DNA of 64,000 nucleotides from Orientallactaga sibirica (taxonomy: Eukaryota > Chordata > Mammalia > Rodentia > Dipodidae), in contig JAEOAD010000004.1 of NCBI GenBank assembly GCA_036365145.1, forward strand, positions 49,878,001-49,942,000, written 5' to 3'. A program made the position numbers and the translations under genes. The notes beneath the pieces were generated by a model. The model did not search any database and was not told where the DNA came from. It was given only the letters and a program-made list of their open reading frames with translations. Positions 38,220-50,900 of this stretch are shown one piece after another (the stretch's first letter is position 1; each line of letters opens with the position of its first letter).

Positions 38220-38585
38220 TCACTCAGTGTCACTGTAGCACCTGTTCCTTTTAATCTGCTCTTCCACAGTCAGAAGGTCAGCCTGCCTCTCCATGCTGGG
38301 AAACATAGGCTTAGCTGCACATCCGTGGCTGAGAGCATCAAGCTATGTTCCCATCACTCTGGGTTGTTTCTCCTGCCTTACCATGGCAGTGGTTGACATT
38401 CTTCCTAAGTTCTCTTAAATACAAGCCTGGCATGTTCTTAAATTGATCTACAGAATCTAACAAATCTCGACAATGTTACCCTTCTTTTTGGAAAATGCAG
38501 TGATTTTCACAGTGTTGGAAAAGAAAAGGGGTAAAGTTTTGTTGATGTCATAATTTCCTTTAATGCTTAAGAGACTTGCATCATA
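38220..38585 (-). pseudogene. XIRP2: Duplicated fragment of XIRP2 terminal exon (nonfunctional)
   Basis: This 366-bp stretch is nearly identical to 39413-39784 of the real exon, including the TGA (38222-38220). It lacks two bases in 'gagcatcaagc' (real: 'gagcatcacaagc') and four bases near 38463 ('aaatctcgac' versus 'aaatcacactcgac'), so the frame is broken. It has no acceptor and no upstream exon body. It lies downstream of the real poly(A) signal and would be transcribed only by read-through. Confidence 0.9.
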
Positions 38586-39039
38586 GAGTTTGCTAGAATT
38601 GAACAGTGGATTGAGTTAATCATGATAAAATGGTCAGAGACCTAAGAAAGGGTTTTGTAAACCAAGATTCAGTTATGAATGAACAACTTTCATTAAGAAT
38701 CTCTAGGCGGGCTGGAGAGATGGCTTAGTAGTTAAGGCACTTGTTTGAAGGAAAATGCAAATGTTTCACTAAATGTTTATAGACATATTTTATGATTTGG
38801 CATAACCAATAATTTAAAAACATAATAAATTACTTATCTTACAACAAAAATGAAAAATATATAAACTTTATACTCTCATTAATACCATAGAGTTTTTTTC
38901 TTATAGTTTTCTACATTGTATTTTAGATATTTGAACTATGTTAAATAATTGCCCAAAGACAAATACTTCTTAACTGTTGGAAAACATACTTAATATGGCA
39001 ATATGTACTATGAAAAAAAAGCAACAGAAGCATATTAGT

Positions 39040-39412
39040 TTTCACTACAGGTGACTCAATTTTATTTCATCAGCATTTATAGAGAAGGTATGAGAATTGT
39101 GACAAAAGTCCACAGTATAGATTCACCTATAAAGCTGTACTGGAAAACAGAATGACACACGTAGTGCTACCTGAGAAGAAAATATAGCCATATAGTTTCA
39201 TTTTCTTATTCCACTCAGAACAAAAGTAGATTTGAATAAATAAATAAAAAGAATTATAAAGTGTAATGCAAGAAATATCCCATTGTGAAAGATAAGGTTT
39301 TTGAACATTATCTTTACAAGTTCAACAACAGTTATCAATGACCCTCACACCTTATTTGAGAAGATCCAATAACCCACTGCCTGAGTGTGGACTGCAAATA
39401 GGTGGAGATGTG
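39040..39412 (-). promoter_or_regulatory. XIRP2: XIRP2 3' UTR with poly(A) signal
   Basis: Downstream of the TGA on the minus strand the first AATAAA is at 39066-39061, about 350 nt after the stop. It is followed within ~50 nt by a T-rich tract (39011-39025 as A-run on the plus strand), so cleavage near 39040-39050 is plausible. The stretch is A/T-rich with no ORF. It lies inside the tandem duplication, and an identical signal occurs in the downstream copy at 37868-37873. The exact cleavage site is inferred. Confidence 0.6.
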
Positions 39413-40948
<1,536 letters not shown>

Positions 40949-42992
40949 TTACTGTGAATCCATAGAGAATTGGGGAATTATTTATGTTAGTAAGGAATCA
41001 GTAAAATTCACTTTACTGTCAGTAGGAATTGTCGTATTAATTGGGCATTTAAATTAGTTATCACTAATATGCCCTACTTCATGATGTATCCCTTCAGTAT
41101 AGAATTTCCTGACATATGTCAGGATTAGCATAATAGGTCTTTTAGGGTAAGGCACATAAAATTATAGGCTGGCAGGACTAAACCTGTGTTAACTCAGTGA
41201 CTTGCAAGGGTTAAAAATGTCAGTAATTCTGAGAGTACAAGCACACAAATCAACTTTGATAACATCCTTGAGAGCTGGATCCTGAATGAACTGGATGCTG
41301 GCTTGTGCCATTGTTTATCAGGCCATTTCAGTAAGATTATTATGGAGTATTAAAGTTAAAGTCAAATGCAGTTAGAAGTAACAGTAATGCTTCCATAATC
41401 TCTGTATTTATATATAAAGTAGATAAAGTTAAAATCTATTGATAACATTTAAAAGAATACTAAGTCAGTCATAAGGTGGCCTGAAAAGGCTATAGATAAA
41501 CCACCACTAGCCACAATGCCAGAAAGTGTGTGGGTCACAGTAGAGGAGTAAGGAAGGTGTCTCCTGGAAATGAAAAGAGCAAACAATACTTCTTGTAAAG
41601 TGTCACAGCCAATCAGTGAAGAGCAGCTGAAAGTAAAAGGGTTTTGTCCTTTCTAACAGTCTGTGAGTACAAGGGCTTTGTGAGAGAGAGGACTGAGGAG
41701 ACCAGCTGGAGTTTAAAAACAGACCCACAAAGGCCCACTTTTAGAAAGAAAGAACCTCAAACTGAGAAAGAAAATGCAAAAGCTGTATTAGCACAGGGCG
41801 AGGACAACTGATATGATATAGAAGGTGTGGATCTTGGTATGAAAAGGGAAATAGCCATCCCAAATTTCATCTCCTCATAAGGCAAAATTTTAATGTTATT
41901 ATAAGAAAATTGAAGTAAGGACATCACATAACATACCATAAAATGCTCAAAACACTTACAAATTTATCACAAGCTAATAGCCTATAAGAATATGATAATA
42001 AAAGACTGAAAGAATGCCATAAAGTCAGCAAGCTCATAAATTATATAACAAATAAGAAAAGATAGAAATAGGAAAATTAGAAAGGAAACAAAATAACTTG
42101 ATTACAACACTTAAAATAAAAGAAGTAAAACATCAAGTAACCATGTGATGCCAGAACAGAGATGGAAGCAAAGTGAAGTATACTCAAAACCAAACAAAGA
42201 TATAAAAAATTGAGCACAGGTAAAACTTATTAAAGATAAGCAAAAATACCAAATGTATAAAACATTTGGATTTCTCAATAAGAAAACTAAAGTAATAAAA
42301 CATATCAAATATTTAAAATCTATATTTCTTGATTAAAAATATAGCTAATGGCATTTTGAAAAAAAATAAAATACCAAGTGTAACTGACTCTCCTTACCCA
42401 GAATAACCAATGCCAAAAACTATGCTAGAAAATTACCGAACTTTGCAAGGTAAAGAAAATAGGACCATCATGGAACTATTGTAGCAAGTTATGCCAGAAG
42501 AGAATGATTTAAACCATCAAAGACACGTGGGGAAAGTAAATGATAATCATGGGTTTTAATCTCAGCAAAACTGAATTTATTAGACAAAATGTCACCAGTG
42601 TGCCAGAACTTCGGGGAAACTGTGTCTGTGAGCCTTTTCTGCTATATCTAGTAGAAAACAGATTTTAATAACCAGAATGACCACAAAACACAACACAAAA
42701 ATCAGTGGCAGGCATTAGCATCCTGCTATTTGCATGGGAGATGAAATGAGGGGCAAGGACAATGAGGAAGTGACATTCTGTGAAGTGGCTGTGTGGCTTG
42801 CCGTGGGTGATAGAATACAATAATGTCGACCGTAACTGGAGGGAAGGGAAATGAGATCAAAAACAATTAAAGTATTTTGGTTAACAAAGTAGTAGATTTT
42901 ATTTCTGACACCATTTATTTTATTCTAGTTTATTTTGAGGCAGAGTTTTATGTATCCCAGGGTGGCCTTGAACTCTTTGGAGTAGTATAGGA

Positions 42993-43190
42993 TGACCTAG
43001 AATTTTTTTCTTTTTTTTTTTTTTTTTTTGGTTTTGCGAGGTAGGGTCTCAGTCTGGTCCTCCAGGCTGACCTGGAATTAACTATGTAGTCTCAGGGTGG
43101 CCTCAAACTCTCGGCGATCCTCCTACCTCTGCCTCCCGAGTGCTGGGATTAAAGGCGTGTGCCACCACGCCCGGCTTGACCTAGAATTTT
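42993..43190 (-). mobile_element. Young antisense B1 inserted in an older B1
   Basis: A near-consensus antisense B1 with a poly-T of about 20. It is flanked by 14-bp duplications TGACCTAGAATTTT at 42993-43006 and 43177-43190. The flanks (42930-42992 and 43191-43250) are the two halves of an older, diverged antisense B1. Confidence 0.9.
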
Positions 43191-43249
43191 GGTCATTTTG
43201 CTTCTGCCTCCCAAATGCTGGATTCCCAGGAACTGCCACTGTGCCCTGT

Positions 43250-43465
43250 TTATGCAGCGCGATGAATCAAAACCAGAGCCTGGTGCATGATAGACAAGTT
43301 TTTACCAACTGAGCTACATGCCTAGTCCAATGCCAAGAAAGACCGAACACATGAATATGAGATATTATAATTCTGGTTATTTTCTTTCAGTACTGGAGAT
43401 TGAACCTAGGGCCTTATAAAAGCTAGACAAATGCTTTGTCATTGACCTATAACCCAAGCCCTCTT
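43250..43465 (-). mobile_element. ID/B4-like SINE fragments (two)
   Basis: 'ccaactgagctacatgccta' at ~43305 and 'ggagattgaacctagggcct' at ~43388 are antisense tRNA-Ala-like SINE pieces. Confidence 0.55.
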
Positions 43466-43599
43466 TGCACTTTTTATTTTGAAATAGAATAACTAAGTTA
43501 TATAGGCAGGCCTTAAACTTGCTATCCTTCTACCTGTGCCTCCTGAGTAGCTAGGATTATAAGCCTGTGCCACTAAGCCTAGATTCATCTTCTTTATCT

Positions 43600-43960
43600 T
43601 TGAGAGATATTTTTTAGTTATTGTTTGTGTGTATGTATGTATGATCTGTGTGTATGTATGTTCACGCATGTGATTGAGTGTCATGGACTATGTGTGGATA
43701 TCAGAGGACAACCCTGAGTGTTGTTCTTCCTCCTTGTTTGAGACAAGGACACTTGTTCACTGCTACAAATGCTAGTCTAACTGGTGTGTGAGCCTCTGGG
43801 ATTTTCTTGCCTCCACCTCCCATCTCTCCATAGGATGTCTGGGATTACAGATGCTCACTGCTGCATCCCATGCTTTTACATGGTTCTGGTGATGTGCTCT
43901 CAAGTACACTAACACATGGGTGGCAAGTGCTTTACCACTTTGCCATCTTTCCAGTCCTAT
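43600..43960 (-). mobile_element. Antisense B3-type SINE with (TGTA)n tail
   Basis: 'gtggatatcagaggacaacc' and terminal 'tttgccatctttccagtcct' match the antisense of rodent B2/B3-family elements, with a GT-rich tail at 43622-43665. Confidence 0.6.
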
Positions 43961-44377
43961 TTTTGAGAATTTCTGAGGTGGAAGAAAGGCTATACAAGTA
44001 TAATAGAAAAGAAGTTAGGGGCCATGCTTTTGAACTTCACTTGGAAATATCACTATGAGTTTATATGTATAATATATACAAATATTTATTAGTTCTTTCC
44101 ACTCAAATAGCTTAGAAACAATGATTAAGCTAGTAGCATGAGCATAAATATAGTTGACTTGAAATTCCATATGTTACTATAAGAATTTAGGCTCTCAGAA
44201 ATGACCCAATCTGGATTTTGACAGAAAATGTACAAGAAAGCTTGGACCTATAAGATAATGAAGAAGTTCTCAAAGCTTATTAAGGTCATGTCAAAAGCAT
44301 AATTAGACAACTGAAAGAGGTGCTGTGTAACCAAGAAAAAAGTAATATGAGCTTTTATTGAAGTGCATTGGATGTGT

Positions 44378-44390
44378 GTGTGTATATGTA

Positions 44391-44439
<49 letters not shown>

Positions 44440-44442
44440 GTA
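44378..44442. repeat. (GT)n/(TA)n compound microsatellite
   Basis: TGTGTGTA units followed by about 16 TA units. Confidence 0.95.
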
Positions 44443-45869
44443 GTCATGTATTTATGAATTTAAAATAGATAAACATAATTAGTGCTCTGGCTGGTGTGAT
44501 ACACATCTATCATCTTAGCACTTGAGTCAGGTGAATCACTATAAATTAGAGGCCATAGTGGTCTACATAGTGAGTTCCAGGGTAGCCAGGGTTACATAGT
44601 GAGAGCTTATCTCACCTCACATTCGAAAAACACCCCAACCTAAGACAAGAAGTAATTCTGAGTCTTGTAATTACAGCATTTGGAGATAGTATGGATGTAA
44701 AGAACAAAAGAAAAGCAGTCCTGGATGCCTTGGTCACTGAGCTTACAGTCATGTCACTTACTAATAAGGATGAATAGAGACTACAACCAGAGAAGGAATT
44801 TTGTCAGAGAATAAAATGGGGCATATTGAGCTTGCTATATTTTTGGACACATCTGGTTGGAGAAATGAGCTGATTACTGAAATATGAGCATTTGATACAC
44901 ACAGGGGAGAACTGGGTTAGTACCACAATTTCAGAGTCATCAACACATGACTGGTAGTTTAAGTCCCAGAAGGGATGTCATTCAGCAGAAATAGTAGAAG
45001 AACAAATGGGAAGAACAGTCCCATCACAGGATTCTGAGACCCTGCAATATCTCTATGATGGACAGCCACTCACACAGGTGCCTGAGAAGGAACACCAGAA
45101 AGTAAGGGGGAAAACCACAATACTGTGTTGTCATGGTCACCAAAGAAATGTTGTAATGAGTGATGTTTGACACTGTCAATTCATGTCAGGAAAGCTATAG
45201 TCTGAGAAGTGCACATTAGATTCTACAATTTCATTCCAGCATCTTGAACTGCAGTCTTACCAATGTCACCTTCATTTAAATGCATTGATTTCAAGAGTTT
45301 TGGAAAATGAGAGCCTTTGAACCTGCTGATAGGGTACTTCTTGCTTTAGAAATAGTTTTTCCTTGACTTGCAACTAATATCATAAATAAGATATTTTAGC
45401 TTATATAACATAGCTCAATCATGGGCAAAGCCTAACCCATCACCCAGCTTTGGGATATGAAGTTTTTTTGGAATATAGACAAGTCCATTCATCCCTAGCC
45501 ACCATGCACTTGCTCTCTATGGCTGTTCTTGCACACCCATGGAAACAGTAGGGTCCATATAGACAATCATGTTTACTGCTTGTTTTTTACAGAACATGTT
45601 TACCAAATCCTAGAGTTTAGGCTTTAAAGTACTAACTTAAGCATCCTGACTTGTACAATAACTAGATTATTTTGTCCATATTTTTTCCATGTTAATGAAT
45701 ACAAAATTCCAAAGAAAATGGTTAGAGCCACCCTGAGCAATATATAACCAAACTGAGTATTTTCCTTTATATTTGTGAATTTTGGAACATTTTCTATCTT
45801 TCTAGAAACATGATGATATTCACACTGCAGAGCTTTTGAATATTTGTGTCCCAGACCATAAACACTTTA

Positions 45870-46004
<135 letters not shown>

Positions 46005-47981
46005 CTAAAAGCAAAAAATTATAAAGGAGTATATATTATTATTTTCACCCACAATTATAAAGGCATAACAAAACAAGTAATACTATAATCATTGGCCATT
46101 CAGGTAAATTACAAAAGCTCTATGAACATTGACTTTATGCCCTTTTTTTCTTGACATAGTATATACCATTATAAAGTGTGAGATTATGGTACTATGATAA
46201 AATTATTTTAGAGGCTTTACTAAATATACCTTAAAAATGTTGAATTACTATTTAAGCAAACATGTACAAGTAAATATAGTCACTAACTTTAATATATTAA
46301 ATATATATAAAAAACTGAAACATGGAAAGCCTTACACACACACACATACCTTGGTACAAAGAATTATTTTTTAAAAAATCTGGATAAATTTTTCTAAAGT
46401 ACATACAGGCTTTTAAAGTCAAGGTTAATAATTTGGGGTACCCATGACATTAATTCTTAGCTATAAGGTAATTAGACTCTTGAATACATTGAAATATTTA
46501 AGGAACTCTGTTTTTCACCTAATTGGCTTCAGGTGGTATAGCCTTTTAAATGATCACATCTGTTTTTCAGTTTTCCTGCTTCCCTGACTCAGCACCTACA
46601 GTCACTTCTCTTTGCTGTCATGTAAATATAGGTCCTTATAAATGATAGTGGTTATATCCCTAAACTTGGTTTCTATGGTGGTGGATGACTGACAGACATT
46701 TTACTTCAGTTTTGGTTTGGATCTTCAAAAAAAAAAAAATCTATGAGAATAAGTTTTCATATTACTTCTCTATGAAAGTAACTATGACAAGGCTCTTTGT
46801 GTTTGTGTGTGTGTGTGTGTGTATACTTTTCAGTGCTTAGTGCTACTAAGAGGACTTGTTTGTTTATTTTGTTCCATTAGGGACACATTTCTATGTTTAA
46901 CACCCATTTCTTTGTATTTTCTGTGCTTTTGAGCTATTTGAAATTAATTAGACAGCTTTGCTTAATTATACCAGATGCAAGCACATTAGAAAACCATATT
47001 AGCCCAAGAAACTAGACACATGATATAAATGAGAGGGATAATTATTAATATCAGTGTTTTTTAAAAAAAATTTGAGCTTGCTATTTCTTTCAATCTGTCT
47101 AAATGAATGGACCACATTAATGATGCCCATTAATTATGTCAAAGCCTTTTATCATGACAACTATTAATTGTAAAAGATTGGGAAAATATAATGAAATGAG
47201 ATATCCTCTGATGTTCCAAAACATGGAATGAGTTATATGATTTCAATCTCCCTTCTAAAACATGATTACATTTTGAAATGTATTGTTTATGTTCATCTAT
47301 GTATGAGGGCCATTAAATTGCCATTTCAGGTTTATTTCCATAAAGTTGAAAATATCACTTATGGAAAAAAAAATATGGCATTGGAGGAAGAAATCAACAC
47401 TTCTCAACTCACTGACATTAAGTAGATCAAATGTTTAAGGTCACACCTACACTATTATCAGAGATACAGATCAATAAAAGTCCTTAATGCATGTATGAAG
47501 AATGTGAACTTCCTGAGATTATTACTAAGCTATACTGAATTTAGTGAAGAGGCCACTTAAGTGCCAATTTAAACTAAATCAATATTGGGCCAAAATTTTA
47601 TCTAATATCATAATAAACAATTAAATGAAGTAGTAACTTTTAATAAGAAATCTCAATAATGAGTTATTTTCTATAATTAACAAATATATAGATGGTTGCT
47701 TACTAACACTTATGTCTGCTGCTCTATTTAAGGCCTTATTTAACTTGACAAACATGGGTCTCAATAATCTATAATATAGATCCTATTAGATGCCTTTGTA
47801 ACAGGGTAGGTGGTAAGAAACAAGATTAGCCAAGAAAATGTAAGATACAAGGGTCGCAGTTAGTCCTAGGTTTTGTTGTTTTGTTAGTTCCACAAACAGC
47901 TTTTAAGTGGGAATCACTTGGCCTTAGAAAGCGTGCTTTCAGTTGGGTTAATCTCCTTTCAGACTTTGCAAGCTTATTTAC
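46005..47981 (-). other. XIRP2: XIRP2 intron after the giant exon
   Basis: A 1,977-bp intron with donor GTAAAT at 47981 and acceptor AG at 46006-46005. AT-rich; contains (GT)n at ~46800-46822 and an A-run at ~46727-46739. No extra exon was recognised. Retention would add Lys and then TAA right after the donor. Confidence 0.85.
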
Positions 47982-50900
47982 CCCTTATGAATGTCGATCC
48001 TTCCTGGAAGGTGCTTCTCGTTTCTGTTGCAGATCCATTTGAGGCTTCATATCCCAAATGCTGAAAAACTCTTTCACTCTCCTGCCATGCCTTTTGAAAA
48101 TCCTTTCTGAGTCCTTTAGGTGAATCTGAGATATCGAGAATGTGGCCAGCGATAACATCTTCGTAAGTTGGTGGGGCATGCTTGAAGTCAAAGCCAGGTC
48201 TGCCAGATTCTGTGCTATGTGAGGAGGAGGTAGTCACCTTTGATTCCACAACTTCACTCTGAAATGTGTCCCTGCCTGAGAAATGTTCACTCAAAGACAT
48301 ACTTTCAGAGGATAGCCTGGGCTGCTTCAGGGTAAGTTGTTCTTGAAGTTCTATGGGATGTTTGTAAGAAAAGTCTGTAAAATTACTGTTTCCTAAAGAC
48401 CTTAATCCAAATTCCTCCTTACAAAACGTACAACTTTCTTGTTTTATGTTACCATTTAGTTCTCCATTTGCATAAACCCTTCTGTCTGACTTCGCTTCAA
48501 AAATTGGGCTATTCTCAAATTCCCTGAACCATCTATTTATTTCATTTTCATGACCATTGAGGAAATGTTCAGCCATTTGGACAGTTCGATTGGCTGCTTC
48601 GTATCTCTGGGTGTGTTCTGCCAGGCGAGGACCTTCCACCTTACGGATGATTTCCACAGCATCATAGCTTTCTGTCTCGGGCATTCTGCCATTGATGGAA
48701 TTTACTCCATCTTGATGAACATAAGTCTCTCTTTTCTCGACTTTCTTCACTTCCTCTTGAGCTTCCACAGATTCTTTGATGGAACCACTCCCAACCTGAT
48801 TTATACTTACAGGTATGGTGATTGTAGGTGAAGAGTCCCTACTCCGGCTTTCTATCTTGATTTGACGACGGAGAGTTGCTGGAGACACGATGATTTCAGA
48901 CCTCTTTTCTGCAATTGGAACTGGGGTTACCGGTGGACAGGAGATGGTGCCTCTGGATAACTTTGCAGTGGTGTCTTTCAGTCTGACAAGTTGTTCAGTG
49001 CGATTCCTTATTGGAGAAGGGGAGGTGTTTGTTCTTTGAATTCTCGATGTTTGTGCCATGGGTCTCCGGCATGGGCTTTCAACACAACTGTCCTCTTTAG
49101 GGGACTGAGAAAGCTCATTCTTGGAGGAGGTTTCTGCTCGTCGGGCAGTGGACTCAATTGTTATGAAAGTGGGTGATGGTGGGCGAGTTTTCAAAGAGGG
49201 AGCAGAAATCTTGCTGTCTTCTCCCTTGATCTTCTGACTTGTTTTAGCAGCATTACAGGTCATTGCTTCATGGTGAGCTGTAACTTGTTGGCGTGCTAAT
49301 TTTTCTTCGACAGTTTGATTCACTTTTTGCTCAGAGTCTTTCCTACAGCTGGCATTACTGTGAGACACAGTCAGTGATGCTTCATTAAGACTAGTGGGCT
49401 TATTGACCTGCTTTCCTGTCTTGGAGGCAGCCATGGCTGTTTGAATGATACTTTCACAGTACACAAGCATATCCTCGGCTTGAGTTTTAATATGTGCTAT
49501 TTCTTCTTTGACTTTTTCCAAATTATTCTCTGTGGCAACGTAAGTTGCGTAGTCTCTTTTCTCTTCACTGATCAGCCATACCGGGATAATATTTAACAGT
49601 GTCTGAAATGTTTTAAGGCCACTTTCATGTGGCTCGGCTTCATACTGCTTTACTCGAGACAAAACCTGCTGTAGTTCTTCACGTTTTCTTAAGTATTCCA
49701 ATATATTTACAGAAAATTTTTCATAGCCCTGCTGGAATTCATTCACAGAGGAAAATGAAGATTTGTCCTGTGTAATCTCTTGCTTTGAATCTTTAGTATT
49801 AGAGGAGACCTGTTTCTGTTGTATTCCCTTATCTCTGAGACATTGTTTTTCTTGCAGACTATTATATGGCTGGGACAACTTTTTATGTTCGCGTGTACTT
49901 TCAGAAGTCTGCATTTGTGTTTTCTGAAAACTCTGAATCTGTGAATCCTGTTGTACATCAATAATATTTTGTTTGACTACCTTTGGGACTGTCTTATTCC
50001 TCAAAAGTTCTTCTTTCCTTTCATCTGATAATCTGTCTTCTTTCGGACCATTCATCAATAGGCCTTGATTTTTTTCTTTACTCCCTAGGAGTTTCCTTCT
50101 GTCAAATTCCCTAAGTTCTCTTTGCTTCTCAGAAGCTGTTTTGAGCTTACCTTCATCTTTCTCTGTAGATTCTGCAGGTACTTGTATTGTCACTCTTTTC
50201 TCCTTTTTAGGGAACTGAAAACATTTTTCAGCCATAGACTGCTTAAATTCTGTACTTGCTTCAACGTCCCTGGTTTCCTGATTATGTTGTTTGGTAATGG
50301 TTTGAACATCAACTTCAGATTGCTTGAAGTGACTGTCATAGCTGAGGTGTGCTTCCGTCAATGTGTGATCTGGACTTGGAAGCTTGGTGGTTTTAACTTT
50401 GGGACTTGGGGAAACTGATTTGCTTTGGAGCTGGTTTGGCTTCTCCTCCCACTTCTCTTCTGTTTGGCGTGTCTCACTTTCTTTGTGACTCTGTTTAATT
50501 TTGCAGGCTGACTGAGACTGCAGAACATCCCTTGAGCTTTGTAAAGTCTCTTTTCTAATGTCCTGTTTGTCTTCAGCAGTGACTAGAACATGCTGGAGCC
50601 TCTTTGAGGCAACTGTCACTGCTGATGTGGTGGACAGCTGACTGTCAGAGCACAGGCCTGCAACTGAAGCCCTGATTTGAGAGTCAGGGTTGGGATAGGC
50701 CCCAGTGAGCTTCAAACCCTTTGTCAGTGGGGGGATTGCCACATCTGTTTGCTGTGGCAGCATTTCTCTCTCCTGCTCTGATATGATTTGATTTTGGACT
50801 GCTGTTTTGATGATGTTGAAGGAAGAACTCTCCTGCCTCTGTTTCTCAAGTTCTTCCTTTTGTTGTCGGTATTTCTCCTCAGCAAGCATTAAAGGTGTCT

